A stretch of DNA of 64,000 nucleotides from JBJYKD01 sp049310025 (GTDB taxonomy: Bacteria > Bacillota > Thermosediminibacteria > Thermosediminibacterales > Tepidanaerobacteraceae), in NCBI RefSeq assembly GCF_049310025.1, contig NZ_JBJYKD010000013.1:8471-72470 (forward strand), written 5' to 3'. Position numbers and translations under genes: made by a program. The notes below the pieces were generated by a model, which saw only the letters and a program-made list of their open reading frames with translations, was not told the origin of the DNA and ran no database searches. Position 1 is the first letter of the stretch; the number at the start of each line of letters is the position of its first letter. Below, piece by piece: positions 53,358-63,315 of the stretch.

Positions 53358-53548
53358 CCGTTGTAAAGTGTAAGCCACACACTTCTCGTGTCTTGAATTC
53401 ATTTTGTGGAACCGCTCTGCAAGCTTTTAGAAGCATAATTTGGAAGCCGAACTCGCAAGGACGCTGGAGTAGAAAATATCCCTTACCTTCAACTAATATC
53501 TATTCTGGCCTGGTTATAGTATGAAAATTTTGAGAAAGCGGTGAAACG

Positions 53549-54160
53549 GTGTTTTACCTGCTGGCAAAGCTTTTCTTCCACACCTTCTTCCGATTCACCG
53601 GCGGGGTGAAGGTAGAAGGTCTCTATAATGTGCCAAAAGTAGATTCTCTAATAATCGTCTCTAATCACCAGAGCCTGCTGGACCCGCTGTTGCTCATGGC
53701 GTATATTCCCCGAAGGATAACCTTCCTTGCTGCAGCCTATCTTTTCAGGATCCCCGTATTGAATATCCTCTTGCCAGTGGCTGGTGCTATTCCGATTAAG
53801 TGTGAAAAGGGGGATTTCGCCTCCTTTAAAAGAGTCCTGCGAATTCTAGAAGGCGGAGGGGTTGTTGCCATTTTTCCCGAGGGAGGCGTAAGTTCCGATG
53901 GAAGACTGCGCCCCTTCAAGCCCGGGTGGGCGTACCTTGCCCTTAAGTCCGGTGCACCGGTGTTACCCGTGGCAGTTATCGGGACGCGGGATGTGCTGCC
54001 GGTGGGAACTTTCGTGCCCCGGCGGGGCAGGATTGAACTAAGGGTGGGGGAAAGTGTTACTATGCAAAAAAAGGGGAGAGTGAGACAGGAGGATTTTAAT
54101 GAGCTAAATATACTTATAGAGGACAGGATAAAATCACTGCTTTTTTGGACCGGGCAGTGA
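53549..54160 (+). CDS. plsC: 1-acyl-sn-glycerol-3-phosphate acyltransferase
   Basis: 203 residues. PlsC/LPLAT family: catalytic NHQSLLDPLLL (NHx4D variant: N-H-Q-S-x-x-D), ITFLAAAYLFRIPVLN, PIKCEKGD, and FPEGGVSSDGRLRPFKPG. Converts lysophosphatidate to phosphatidate on the inner membrane. GTG start; a weak GCGGTGAAA upstream. The last codons form one arm of its terminator. Confidence 0.9.
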   Translation: MFYLLAKLFFHTFFRFTGGVKVEGLYNVPKVDSLIIVSNHQSLLDPLLLMAYIPRRITFLAAAYLFRIPVLNILLPVAGAIPIKCEKGDFASFKRVLRILEGGGVVAIFPEGGVSSDGRLRPFKPGWAYLALKSGAPVLPVAVIGTRDVLPVGTFVPRRGRIELRVGESVTMQKKGRVRQEDFNELNILIEDRIKSLLFWTGQ

Positions 54161-54165
54161 TTTTT
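54130..54165 (+). terminator. Intrinsic terminator overlapping plsC stop
   Basis: AAAATCACTGC, loop, GCAGTGATTTT, T. It insulates the cas operon. Confidence 0.75.
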
Positions 54166-54276
54166 ATGTAAATTTTTGTCGAAATATTTTTTATTAATCT
54201 GGAAGGATTTTAGAGAGTTTTATAGAATTCTAACATCAGAGGCAAACGTTTTTTTGTCCCGCTAAGGAGGAAAATT

Positions 54277-55020
54277 ATGAGAATCCACATCTATTTCGAG
54301 CCCATCCCCCTTGAAACCAGCATATCTTACCCCTATTACCTGCAGACAGCCCTGTACTCCCTGCTTGACGATGAGATGGCTACCTGGATGCATGATAAGG
54401 GGCTGGTGCTGGAAAAGCGAAGATTAAAACCAATATGTTTCAGCCGGTTGATGGGAGAATATAAATTAAATAGCAGGAGCGGCGTGATTTACTTTCCCAA
54501 AGGTGCATCCCTTGTGGTAACCTCACCTATTCCGGAAGTTTGTCATAGCCTTTCAACGGGGCTTTTGAAAAGAGGCGAGATTATCCTGGGGAAATCTTCT
54601 TTTCCGGTCTCAAAAGTGGAGATAACGGATCCGAAGGTTGTCGACAGCAGTATTTTCGTCAGGACTCTGTCTCCTGTAACTATATATTCTACAATGCTGA
54701 GGCTTGATGGGTCTAAATACACTTGTTTTTTTTCTCCGCGGGAGTCTGAATTTACATCCCTCTGCCGGGATAACCTGGTGCGAAAAGCTCGTGCTTTGGG
54801 ATGGGAAGAAGAGCCGGCGACTGAATTATGTTTAGAATTTAAAGGAGAGCCGAAAATCAATATAGTAAAATACAAAAACACCGTAATTAAAGGATATAGC
54901 GGCTACGCCCTGATCTCTGGCCCCGCCAGATACCTTAAACTTGCCCTGGACTGGGGTCTGGGGGCCAAAAACAGCGCGGGGTTTGGCTGCCTGGAGATTG
55001 CAGGAGGTGGGAAGCGGTAA
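54277..55020 (+). CDS. cas6: CRISPR pre-crRNA endoribonuclease Cas6
   Basis: 247 residues. Tandem RRM-like fold protein that cuts repeat RNA in the array transcript. Seen: RIHIYFEPIPLETSISYPYY start, MGEYKLNSRSGVIYFPKG, and the diagnostic C-terminal glycine-rich loop LDWGLGAKNSAGFGCLE. The strand motif LVVTSPIPEVCHSLSTGLL is typical for the family. First gene of the type I-B operon; ATG after AAGGAGG. Confidence 0.92.
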   Translation: MRIHIYFEPIPLETSISYPYYLQTALYSLLDDEMATWMHDKGLVLEKRRLKPICFSRLMGEYKLNSRSGVIYFPKGASLVVTSPIPEVCHSLSTGLLKRGEIILGKSSFPVSKVEITDPKVVDSSIFVRTLSPVTIYSTMLRLDGSKYTCFFSPRESEFTSLCRDNLVRKARALGWEEEPATELCLEFKGEPKINIVKYKNTVIKGYSGYALISGPARYLKLALDWGLGAKNSAGFGCLEIAGGGKR

Positions 55021-55071
55021 GATAGAATTTGATGCGAATCAATATTTACTAAAAAAGGGTGAAAATAGGAA

Positions 55072-57150
55072 ATGATAGTAGATAGCCTTGTTCGACTCGG
55101 CAAAGTGCTGATGAGCTCTTCTCCCTCACCCCGAGAGATTATAAAGGAGCTTTCAGCCCTGGGTGATCCGCTGGCAGGAAGTTTTCTTCAGAGGATTTAT
55201 ATTGTAGAGGTCTACCGCAGTCCGCAGCCGAGGATAGTCTGCAGCCCGCCTGTATGCTGGGGAGATTTTGAGACCGCACCGGGAAAAAGATCAAAAAAGA
55301 GTAATTTTAAGCCCGATTTTGAAAGGGCCATCGGCACGCCTTTCTTTCTTCCCCAGGGAGGCAATCCAAGAAAACCGCAGGGCTATTACCCGATCCCGGT
55401 ATACATAGTGTATGATGGGGACTTCAGAGAATTTGCTGGCAATGTTGATAGGGTGGTCAGCTTCCTAAAAGGCCGGCTTGTCCGAACGGAAAAACCCTGT
55501 TTGTCCGAGAATGAGTTAATGATATGTGCCAAAAGCATATCAAACAGGGTATCTGAGACTAATATTTCTGATAAAGAAAAGTCCCAGGCGCTGATAGCAA
55601 TATGCATAATTGACGAAGACTCTCCATACCTGTTAAAACCTTCCGGGGCCAGGATAGATGGAAGGGTAGAATTCAAGGTCACCGACAGTTTCGCCTATCC
55701 TGGAATGGCGGTTTACGCTGACCTTACCAAAATCCTGGAGAGGCTCTGGAAGGCAAAGCTTGCTGAAGGTGCGGAAAAAGGACAGGTTGACAATGGAATA
55801 TGTGTGGCGTGCGGAAGAATTGACAGACTCGTCTCCCTTTATAACAAATCGTGGCCGCTTTTTCTTCCTACATGGAGCTGTCCGCTTCCTCAATTGAGCT
55901 CAAAAAAAGGGTTGAATCTGGCGGATAAAGCCGGCGGACTTTGCGAGAACTGCTATAAAGCTCTGACTTACGGGGCCAGTGCTTTTAGGAGCATGGAAAA
56001 AGATGTTCCCGGATGGCTTACGAAAGAGCTATTCGCTCCCGTGGATAGCCCTGGCGGGAGAGATAATAAAAAAGCGGGGACGATGTCAGTTAATATAACA
56101 GGATGCGCCTATCCTGCCCCGGTAGACATGAGCCTTTCCAGAGAAGATATGGAACTTTTAGGGGAAGAAATTTCGCTAATGGTCTCGAGAGAGCATACCA
56201 CCGAAAGAAGGGTAAGGAATATCCAGTCGGTGGTCGGCTTCGAGAGTCAAATATCAGAGGAAGGGCTTCAGGATGCTCTCAGGCTTTACATCGTATATTA
56301 TTCTGGCGACAGGAGTAAAGGTGATGTGCACCTGAGAGCTACGATGGAAGATGTGCTCCCCTCTATCTTAATAAAACTGGATGATATCGCAAAAAACACT
56401 GCCATGTCGGCTGCCGAATTATTGAGAGAACTTCCCGGAAGTAAAAGCGAAGAAAATTACGCTCGAATTAGAAGCCGTTACGGTTCCATTCCATGGCTTC
56501 TGGCCAATGCTTACGGTCCTGGTTATCTCTGGCAATCCTTGGAGAAGGTTATGACCAGAAAGAAGCTGGACCAAAAAGGTTACGTCGCCGGCTGCGGACA
56601 TAGAATATTTACCCTCAGCAGGACCTGGCCGAATTCCCAGTGGAAGATATTCGACGAGATCATTTTCTTCCACGGCTTTGCCAGCTTTCTTTCGGCATAT
56701 CATTTAACTTTAGGCATAGAAGGGGGTATGTGTCAATTGAGCGATTGGAAGGAACTCAGGAGATTGGTGGTGGAAACACCTGCGGAAAGTATGGCCTTGG
56801 ATACTGTAGAAAAGGTCGGGTTTGCAGCAGGGTATGTAATACAGGAGTTCAGCAGGAGATATTATGCAGTAAAAGAAAAAGATTTTATAAAACACCGGGT
56901 TATGGCTTTCGGCAGCAGCCTTACTCCGGATGTGATCTGGAGCAGGGGGCTAGCTAGGTTAGAGGAATATGCCAAAAACCTGGACATTTATATGGAACCG
57001 GAACTAAGCAAAAAGAATGCTGTTACCATGATGGCCTACAATCGGCTTCGCGACCGAATTAAAGCCGAAAAAGATCTATTTATAGCCTCGTTTTGGAGCG
57101 GATACGCGCTTTCGGCAAAAACATCTGAAAGAGACGAAAAAAAGGAGTGA
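55072..57150 (+). CDS. cas8b: Type I-B Cascade large subunit Cas8b
   Basis: 692 residues. Sits between cas6 and cas7 and fits TM1802/Cas8b-type large subunits, which recognise the PAM and recruit Cas3. A zinc-finger-like pair CVAC (about residues 244-247) and CENC (about 290-293) is in the middle; the rest is divergent, as usual: VYIVYDGDFREFAGNVDRVV, LRLYIVYYSGDRSKGDVHLR. The exact subfamily (Csh1 vs TM1802) needs a profile search. 51 nt after cas6. Confidence 0.85.
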   Translation: MIVDSLVRLGKVLMSSSPSPREIIKELSALGDPLAGSFLQRIYIVEVYRSPQPRIVCSPPVCWGDFETAPGKRSKKSNFKPDFERAIGTPFFLPQGGNPRKPQGYYPIPVYIVYDGDFREFAGNVDRVVSFLKGRLVRTEKPCLSENELMICAKSISNRVSETNISDKEKSQALIAICIIDEDSPYLLKPSGARIDGRVEFKVTDSFAYPGMAVYADLTKILERLWKAKLAEGAEKGQVDNGICVACGRIDRLVSLYNKSWPLFLPTWSCPLPQLSSKKGLNLADKAGGLCENCYKALTYGASAFRSMEKDVPGWLTKELFAPVDSPGGRDNKKAGTMSVNITGCAYPAPVDMSLSREDMELLGEEISLMVSREHTTERRVRNIQSVVGFESQISEEGLQDALRLYIVYYSGDRSKGDVHLRATMEDVLPSILIKLDDIAKNTAMSAAELLRELPGSKSEENYARIRSRYGSIPWLLANAYGPGYLWQSLEKVMTRKKLDQKGYVAGCGHRIFTLSRTWPNSQWKIFDEIIFFHGFASFLSAYHLTLGIEGGMCQLSDWKELRRLVVETPAESMALDTVEKVGFAAGYVIQEFSRRYYAVKEKDFIKHRVMAFGSSLTPDVIWSRGLARLEEYAKNLDIYMEPELSKKNAVTMMAYNRLRDRIKAEKDLFIASFWSGYALSAKTSERDEKKE

Positions 57151-57156
57151 TGTCTG

Positions 57157-58092
57157 ATGCCTGAAATCGCAAAGACCGGAGAAATACTGTTTGTAAAAAG
57201 CGTAAAGGACGGAATTCCCAACCGCGATCCCCTTAACGATAGTGATGCCAGGAGGTTATTCGGGGAAGACGACGGCAGAATATCATTGAGCGACGTTAGT
57301 ATCAAGCGGGATGTAAGAGATTATGTTCTGCACCGTTTTCCTGATGGAGGTCCGGGGAAAAAGTATCATATATTTGTTCGACAGGAAAAAGGAGAAGACG
57401 GCAAACTTCTGGGCAGAGAAAAACTTGCGGAAAAGATTGTCGCAGATGCCTCTGACAAAAAGAATGCTCTCATGTCTGCAGCTTTCGATGTCAGGGTATT
57501 CGGTGCTGTATACAGTGTGGAAAAAGAGAGTTTCAACCAGACAGGGCCGGTGCAGTTTGGATGGGCTCATTCCCTTCATCCAGTTGAGACTCGCTACGTG
57601 CAGGGAACTGTGGTAATTCCTTCAGAAGATGCGAGTAAAGGACAGGGCACTATCTGGACTACTTATATAGTTCCCTTTGCGGTATTTTGCATGCCTGGAG
57701 TCGTAAATGAAAGTATAGCTAAAGAGACCGGCGCGACTCGGGATGATATAGAACTGCTGCTGGAAGCGCTCTGGAAAGGCACACTGTACAGGCAGGCCAG
57801 GGGAAGAGGCATACAGCAACCCTGTTTCCTGCTTCACGTAGAGTATTCCGATCCTTTCTTTCGCATAGGATACCTGGAAGACTACATCTCCCTGGAGCCA
57901 GGACGCGAAGCGTGGATGGGAGGCAATCCTCCCGCGTCCCTGGAGCAGGTGAGGCTAAATGTGGATCGCCTGGCGGAAGTGCTAAGCCCGAAAGGAGAAT
58001 TCAAAGATAAAATTGAAAGGGTACGATACTGGGTCAACCCTGCCCTGGCGCTTAGCTGTGAACTTCCGGGAACCCGGGAAAAGATATGGTAG
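57157..58092 (+). CDS. cas7: Type I-B Cascade backbone Cas7 (Csh2-like)
   Basis: 311 residues, RAMP-type backbone subunit that lines the crRNA. TGEILFVKSVKDGIPNRDPL at the N-terminus, KRDVRDYVL, MSAAFDVRVFGAVYSVE, QFGWAHSLHPVE: the Csh2/Cas7 signature order. ATG 8 nt after AAAGGAGTG, 6 nt after the cas8b stop. Confidence 0.92.
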   Translation: MPEIAKTGEILFVKSVKDGIPNRDPLNDSDARRLFGEDDGRISLSDVSIKRDVRDYVLHRFPDGGPGKKYHIFVRQEKGEDGKLLGREKLAEKIVADASDKKNALMSAAFDVRVFGAVYSVEKESFNQTGPVQFGWAHSLHPVETRYVQGTVVIPSEDASKGQGTIWTTYIVPFAVFCMPGVVNESIAKETGATRDDIELLLEALWKGTLYRQARGRGIQQPCFLLHVEYSDPFFRIGYLEDYISLEPGREAWMGGNPPASLEQVRLNVDRLAEVLSPKGEFKDKIERVRYWVNPALALSCELPGTREKIW

Positions 58093-58132
58093 TGGTGCAC
58101 TGGATGCGAAGTTATAGGGCAGGTGAAAAAGC

Positions 58133-58831
58133 TTGAAACTGCTTGTCTTTGAATTGCGCGGCGATGTTGCCCACTTCCGCAGGCCGGATGGAATAGTGAC
58201 GCACCCCACGTATCCCGCCATGACAAGGACCGTGCTATGCGGTCTGATCGCATCTATTCTGGGGAAACGCGAGCTAGACGGCGAAAACTGGATGGGATAT
58301 TCCATCCTCCAACCCGTTCGCACAGTAGCCCAGGAAATGTCGATGCTTGGAAAAGGCTGGATGGGCGACGGCGGAGATTCCTTCAACCGGCCTACATCGA
58401 TTCAGCTGGTCATAAAACCACATTACCGCGTATATTATTCCGGCGATCATTTTGCAATACTCAAAGATATGATTAAGGAAAGACGGAGCGTTTTTCACAC
58501 CTACTTGGGATCTGCTTTTTGCCTGACGTTTCCAAGATTTACAGATGTAATCGAGGCCGAAGAACTATCACCGGCTCCGGGAGATATCCTTACTGCAATT
58601 ACGGTGGTTCCTGCAGACCTGGTTGAAAGATTGATCCCCGAAAGTGGAGAAAGGTACTTACCGTTGCGGGGGGCCAGATATGCCGTTGACTCCGACAGGA
58701 ATTTTGAAGGAACCCTTAACTTTATCATTGAAGAGTCAGGCAGGCCGATAAAGTTTAAAACAAAAAGCTGCGGTGATTCGATTGATTTTCGCATTCTAAA
58801 AGTTGAGGATGGTGTAATTTGTCTGTGGTGA
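58133..58831 (+). CDS. cas5: Type I-B Cas5 (Cas5h/Cas5b)
   Basis: 232 residues. Cas5 caps the 5' handle of crRNA. LVFELRGDVAHFRRPDGIVTH (the N-terminal F-x-x-x-G-x-x-A-x-F-R pattern), YPAMTRTVLCGLIASILG, and a glycine-containing C-terminal strand region. TTG start after GGCAGGTGA. Stop overlaps the cas3 start. Confidence 0.9.
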   Translation: MKLLVFELRGDVAHFRRPDGIVTHPTYPAMTRTVLCGLIASILGKRELDGENWMGYSILQPVRTVAQEMSMLGKGWMGDGGDSFNRPTSIQLVIKPHYRVYYSGDHFAILKDMIKERRSVFHTYLGSAFCLTFPRFTDVIEAEELSPAPGDILTAITVVPADLVERLIPESGERYLPLRGARYAVDSDRNFEGTLNFIIEESGRPIKFKTKSCGDSIDFRILKVEDGVICLW

Positions 58832-61269
58832 TTCCTTTCAGGGAGTGCGTCGCCCGACCGAAGTCCGGGCACGGGAATCCCAACCTTCTTACCGAACATC
58901 TTCTTGCGGTTGCAAAATTTATGGGGGATCCTAAAGGAGACGATGAAGAGAGGCTTAGATTCCTTGCAGGGCTTTGTCATGATGTTGGCAAGGCCGCAAG
59001 GCGGTGGCAAATGTACATTCTATCTAAGGAAAAAGGGGAAAGAGTGGTTGCCTCGGGCGGCAACCACTCTCCTCTGGGAAGCCTGATATTTTTTATTTGC
59101 AGCGAACAGCTGACGATTCAAAACTTACCCAGGCGATTTAGGGAGTATCTGGTCGTAAATCTTGCCCTGGATATCGCAGGCCATCACAGCACAATTAAAA
59201 ACATCGACCCGCAATGGCCTCCGTGGGAAGAGGCCCTTTTGCCCATTGAAGGAGTTCATATCTATGAAACCGTAGATCTTGACGGATTTTTCGATTTTGT
59301 GAGGGAGTATTTCCCAGAAATAACGCTAACATCTCGGAGTTTTGCGGATAAGCTTCATGGTATCGATAAAAGGTGGGCGGTTGTTGCAGAAAGGGCCCTC
59401 GGGTATGCTGTGCGCTATATTGACAGCAGTGCAGATCGGGATTTAGCAGTAGCTGATCTGATAATAAGGGACCGAACATCAGCTATGATTTCAGCTGACA
59501 GGCTCCATGCTGCAAGTCTGGATTTTGCGTATTTCCACCCGGAAGAAGCCCGGATGGCTATAAATAATCTTGCGGAAGAATGCAATCGCCTGCTTAGAAA
59601 CGCTACGCCGGAGACTTTATCTATTGTAAAACTAAGAAACGAACATCAAAAGAAAGCTCTGGAAACGTACAGGTCTTTCCCTGATAGATTAATTTATTCT
59701 CTAGAGCTTGCTACCGGACTTGGAAAGACTCTTACCGCCCTGAGGGTAGCTTTAGATGCTGTTGTCTCGGGCAGGTGCAGCCGTATAATCTACGTTGCCC
59801 CTTATATATCCATTCTATCTCAGGCTACGAATGTCATTCGTGAAGCTACCGGCATAACCGATATTATCCAGCACCATCATCTATCATTTCTTGATATAGA
59901 TTTTGAACACCTGAGAGCCGAGGAAAATGGTGCCTTCCTTATAGATTCATGGCAATCTAAAATCGTGACTACTACCTTCAATCAGTTTTTCCTGGCATTA
60001 TTTCCGACGAGAGCACAGCATACAGTCAGGATAAAGGCCCTGGAAAAAGCTTTTGTCATAATTGACGAACCGCAAATTATAGAACCAAAAGTATGGGCTG
60101 CCTTTTTGAAGACTCTCGAAGCAGCTGCGCGGCGATTGGATTTTCAGTCAATTTTATGCACAGCCACGCTCCCATGCGCTTCGGATTATCTCAGCGAAGA
60201 ATATATTTGCCTTTCAAAAGGAGATTCTTTAAATCCGCGTTATATAGCAAAAGCTATGGAGAATAAATGGGATGCGCAGGCTTTAGCAGAGCTGGCCGTA
60301 AATAAGTTAAGAGAAAAAGGTTCTGTGGCAGTAATTTTGAATACTGTAGCTGATGCGGCCAGGGTTTATTTGGCAGCGAAAGACCTCATCTTTCGGGGGA
60401 ATATGCATCCTGAAGATGTATCCAAAATAGATATTTTTAACCTTACAGGTTGTATGACCCCCCTGCATAAATCCACCTGGATCTCAAAAATAAGGGATTC
60501 ACTTAAGAAAGGAAAAAAGTGCCTTGTAGTTTGCACTCAGATTCTCGAGGCAGGCGTAGATTTGAGTTTTCGGTGCATAATAAGAGCGCGTTCTATTATA
60601 CCTTCTGTAATTCAAGCTGCAGGCCGTGGCAACCGGCACGGGGAAGGCGATCCGGCTGAAATCCTTATTGTGGATTTTGTAAGGGACGACGGTGTGGACC
60701 CGAGGCCATACGTTTATAGAAATCCTGTATTCAGGGAAGTTACCGATGAACAACTCAAAAGCTGTAGGGAATTTTCAGAAAAGGATTCCAGGGGAATCAT
60801 TGAATATTTTTACCGGGAAGCTTTTAAAAGAAATCCGCCGACCGGGAAAATGCAGCTAATACATGAAGCGGCTATGGGACAATGGTCCGAGCTGGCGAAA
60901 ATTGAACCTTTTGAAGGCGATTATCCAAAGGTGATGGTTTTTGTTCCGCGCGTATTTGAAGGGACTGGCGGGCCGAGCATTCCCGAGGGAGTTCAGCGCG
61001 CCTTGAAATATTTCAGGATATCCGGGGTTTCAGATATATATCAGCGTTATCTTGAAAAAAAGTTCTGGAAGAGTTTATCCTTTCAGGATAAAAAACTCTT
61101 CATGGCAATGATGGAGCAATTCTGCGTAAGCTTAAGCGCAAAAAAAGCTGAATCCATTGTAGCAATACCCGAAGGTGCTTTTATAGGCAATCTGGTGGAT
61201 GATAGAATTTATAGCGAAGATACAGGAGTAGCCCTCATAGAAGATAGTACAGAGTTTAGAATGTACTGA
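58819..61269 (+). CDS. cas3: CRISPR helicase-nuclease Cas3
   Basis: 816 residues: an HD nuclease domain (LTEHLLAVAKF, LCHDVGKAA near residue 54, NHSPLG, DIAGHHS) followed by an SF2 helicase: Walker A LATGLGKTL near residue 298, Walker B VIIDEPQ near 415, CTATLP (motif III), TQILEAGVDLSF (motif V) and QAAGRGNRHGE (motif VI). Degrades the displaced target strand after Cascade binding. TTG start inside the cas5 end, 4-codon overlap. DEPQ instead of DExH and the replacement of the first R in QRxGR by A are variations to note. Confidence 0.93.
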   Translation: MSVVIPFRECVARPKSGHGNPNLLTEHLLAVAKFMGDPKGDDEERLRFLAGLCHDVGKAARRWQMYILSKEKGERVVASGGNHSPLGSLIFFICSEQLTIQNLPRRFREYLVVNLALDIAGHHSTIKNIDPQWPPWEEALLPIEGVHIYETVDLDGFFDFVREYFPEITLTSRSFADKLHGIDKRWAVVAERALGYAVRYIDSSADRDLAVADLIIRDRTSAMISADRLHAASLDFAYFHPEEARMAINNLAEECNRLLRNATPETLSIVKLRNEHQKKALETYRSFPDRLIYSLELATGLGKTLTALRVALDAVVSGRCSRIIYVAPYISILSQATNVIREATGITDIIQHHHLSFLDIDFEHLRAEENGAFLIDSWQSKIVTTTFNQFFLALFPTRAQHTVRIKALEKAFVIIDEPQIIEPKVWAAFLKTLEAAARRLDFQSILCTATLPCASDYLSEEYICLSKGDSLNPRYIAKAMENKWDAQALAELAVNKLREKGSVAVILNTVADAARVYLAAKDLIFRGNMHPEDVSKIDIFNLTGCMTPLHKSTWISKIRDSLKKGKKCLVVCTQILEAGVDLSFRCIIRARSIIPSVIQAAGRGNRHGEGDPAEILIVDFVRDDGVDPRPYVYRNPVFREVTDEQLKSCREFSEKDSRGIIEYFYREAFKRNPPTGKMQLIHEAAMGQWSELAKIEPFEGDYPKVMVFVPRVFEGTGGPSIPEGVQRALKYFRISGVSDIYQRYLEKKFWKSLSFQDKKLFMAMMEQFCVSLSAKKAESIVAIPEGAFIGNLVDDRIYSEDTGVALIEDSTEFRMY

Positions 61270-61297
61270 TACTGATACAAGCAAAGGAAGGGTTAAT

Positions 61298-61804
61298 GTG
61301 TCGGCCGATGAGATTAATATTACCGGTACGCTGATATGGTATTACTTTATCTGTCCTCGTCAGGTATGGCTTATATCCCACAATATAAACCCGGATGAAG
61401 ATGATGAAAATGTGGCGATTGGACGGTTTTTTCATCAAGAGAGTTACGCCAGAGAACGAAAGGAAATAAATTTTCACGGCGGGAAAGTAGATATCCTGGG
61501 GACTAGAGATGGACAGCTTGTCGTTGCGGAAATTAAAAAGAGTTCAAAAGCAGAACAAAGTGCAAGAATGCAACTGGCTTTTTACCTTTATGAGCTAAGA
61601 AAACTTGGAATAGAGGCAAAAGGAGAACTCAGATATGTCGAGGAAAAGCGAAGAGAGCAAATTTTTTTAGATGAACAACTAATAGTAGAGGTGGAAAATG
61701 CCATAGCCCGCATAATGAGGTTGATGTATGAACCTGTACCCCCAAAGCCTGAAAAGATAAGATGGTGCAACAATTGTGCGTATAAAGAATTCTGCTGGTC
61801 GTGA
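61298..61804 (+). CDS. cas4: CRISPR adaptation exonuclease Cas4
   Basis: 168 residues. RecB-like nuclease with a [4Fe-4S] cluster; trims prespacers and helps select the PAM. Motifs: FICPRQVWL (first Cys), GRFFHQESY, DGQLVVAEIKKSSKAE (D...E-x-K), QLAFYLYELRKLG (QxxxY), and the C-terminal CNNCAYKEFCW. GTG start after GGAAGGG. Confidence 0.93.
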   Translation: MSADEINITGTLIWYYFICPRQVWLISHNINPDEDDENVAIGRFFHQESYARERKEINFHGGKVDILGTRDGQLVVAEIKKSSKAEQSARMQLAFYLYELRKLGIEAKGELRYVEEKRREQIFLDEQLIVEVENAIARIMRLMYEPVPPKPEKIRWCNNCAYKEFCWS

Positions 61805-61855
61805 TCTTTTATTTTAACTTACTCCCCAATATGCTTTCAAGGAGTTTAGCGTCGT

Positions 61856-62848
61856 ATGAAAAAGGCAATTTATATTTTTTCAAACGGGGCACTCAAGAGA
61901 AAAGACAACACCCTTTACCTTGAAACCGAAGACAGAAAAAACTATATACCTGTCGAAAATACCAGCGAAATCTACATTTTCGGAGAAGTAGACGTGAACA
62001 AGAAGTTCCTGGAATTTGCGGCCCAAAACGAAATAATAGTTCATTTTTTTAACTACTATGACTACTATATAGGATCCTTTTATCCCAGGGAATTTCTTAA
62101 TTCAGGTTATATGATTTTAAAGCAGGCCGAGCACTATTTGGATAAAGAAAAAAGGATGGCAATCGCGCGGGAATTTGTAAAAGGCGCGGTAAAAAACATC
62201 TTACAGGTTATAAGGTATTACATAAATCGCGGGAAAGATCTGGCAGAAATCGATGAAAGGATTCGCGAACTTGAGGGCAGAATAGATAATTTTAATGAAA
62301 TTGATGAACTCATGGCCATAGAAGGCAATGTTAGAGAATGTTATTATTCTTCTTTTGACAAAATATTAGAGAACCCGGATTTTAAGTTTTACAAAAGGAC
62401 TACTAGACCACCAAAGAATAATTTAAATTCCCTTATAAGTTTTGGAAATTCCATGATTTACACGATAATACTGAGCGAAATATATAAAACACATCTGGAC
62501 CCCCGCATTGGTTTTCTCCATGCTACAAATTTCAGGAGGTTTACCTTGAATCTTGATGTAGCGGAGATTTTCAAACCGATAATAGTCGACAGGGTAATAC
62601 TTACCCTTATCGGCAGGAAAGTAATAACAAAAGACGATTTTGAAAAAGACTTTGAGGGGTTGATTATTAAAGAAAAAGCAAAAAGGGAATTTATAAAAGA
62701 ACTGGAGGAAAAGCTTTCCACTACTTTCAAACACAAGCAAATCGGCAAAAACGTTTCATATAGAAGGCTTATAAGGCTCGAGTTATACAAACTGGAAAAA
62801 CATCTCATAGGAGAACAAGAATACAGCGCTTTTGTCGCCAGGTGGTAA
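61856..62848 (+). CDS. cas1: CRISPR integrase Cas1
   Basis: 330 residues, type I-B Cas1. Catalytic Glu in AIEGNVRECYY, His in GFLHATNFRRF, Asp in LNLDVAEIFKPIIVDRV. ATG 13 nt after AAGGAG. Forms the Cas1-Cas2 complex that inserts spacers at the leader end. Confidence 0.96.
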   Translation: MKKAIYIFSNGALKRKDNTLYLETEDRKNYIPVENTSEIYIFGEVDVNKKFLEFAAQNEIIVHFFNYYDYYIGSFYPREFLNSGYMILKQAEHYLDKEKRMAIAREFVKGAVKNILQVIRYYINRGKDLAEIDERIRELEGRIDNFNEIDELMAIEGNVRECYYSSFDKILENPDFKFYKRTTRPPKNNLNSLISFGNSMIYTIILSEIYKTHLDPRIGFLHATNFRRFTLNLDVAEIFKPIIVDRVILTLIGRKVITKDDFEKDFEGLIIKEKAKREFIKELEEKLSTTFKHKQIGKNVSYRRLIRLELYKLEKHLIGEQEYSAFVARW

Positions 62849-62869
62849 TCCGGAGGCTTCAGAATTCTC

Positions 62870-63133
62870 ATGTTTTTAATACTTGTATATGACGTTGGAG
62901 AAAAAAGGGTGGGAAAGGTATTAAAAATCTGTCGGAAATATCTTACCTGGGTTCAAAATTCGGTCCTTGAAGGAGAAATAACAGAAGCGGCATACAAGAA
63001 ATTAAAACTGGAATTAAAAAGGGCAATAGTGGAAGATGAAGACTCAGTTATTTTTTATATACTGAGGACCACTAAATATTCCGAGCGCGAAACGCTGGGG
63101 ATAAAAAAAGGCGGAGATGAAATATTTCTATAA
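62870..63133 (+). CDS. cas2: CRISPR integration subunit Cas2
   Basis: 87 residues, ferredoxin-like fold: FLILVYDVGEKRVGKVLKICR, WVQNSVLEGEITEAAYKKL, DSVIFYILRT. Structural partner of Cas1. Last gene before the array. Confidence 0.96.
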   Translation: MFLILVYDVGEKRVGKVLKICRKYLTWVQNSVLEGEITEAAYKKLKLELKRAIVEDEDSVIFYILRTTKYSERETLGIKKGGDEIFL

Positions 63134-63137
63134 AAAT

Positions 63138-63183
63138 GTCGTCGACCTCCGGTGATGCAAAAACCCCTGGAGGTCGACGACAA
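63138..63183. repeat. 14-bp inverted repeat between cas2 and leader
   Basis: TGTCGTCGACCTCC (63138-63151) and GGAGGTCGACGACA (63170-63183) are perfect complements around an 18-nt loop. Five bases after the cas2 stop. May terminate the cas transcript or mark the leader boundary. Confidence 0.7.
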
Positions 63184-63315
63184 ATGCTAATTACGCTGAA
63201 AGTCAGAATTACTACTGCTTCAGAAGGATTTTTTAATTTAATGGCGAAATAATTATAGAAAATTTAATAAACGTTATTAATGCTTAAAACTTTAGTTTTT
63301 GCGTTATTTTGTGGG
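63184..63315 (+). promoter_or_regulatory. CRISPR leader
   Basis: AT-rich, gene-free segment between the inverted repeat and the first repeat; position and composition fit a leader that drives array transcription rightward. Confidence 0.65.
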
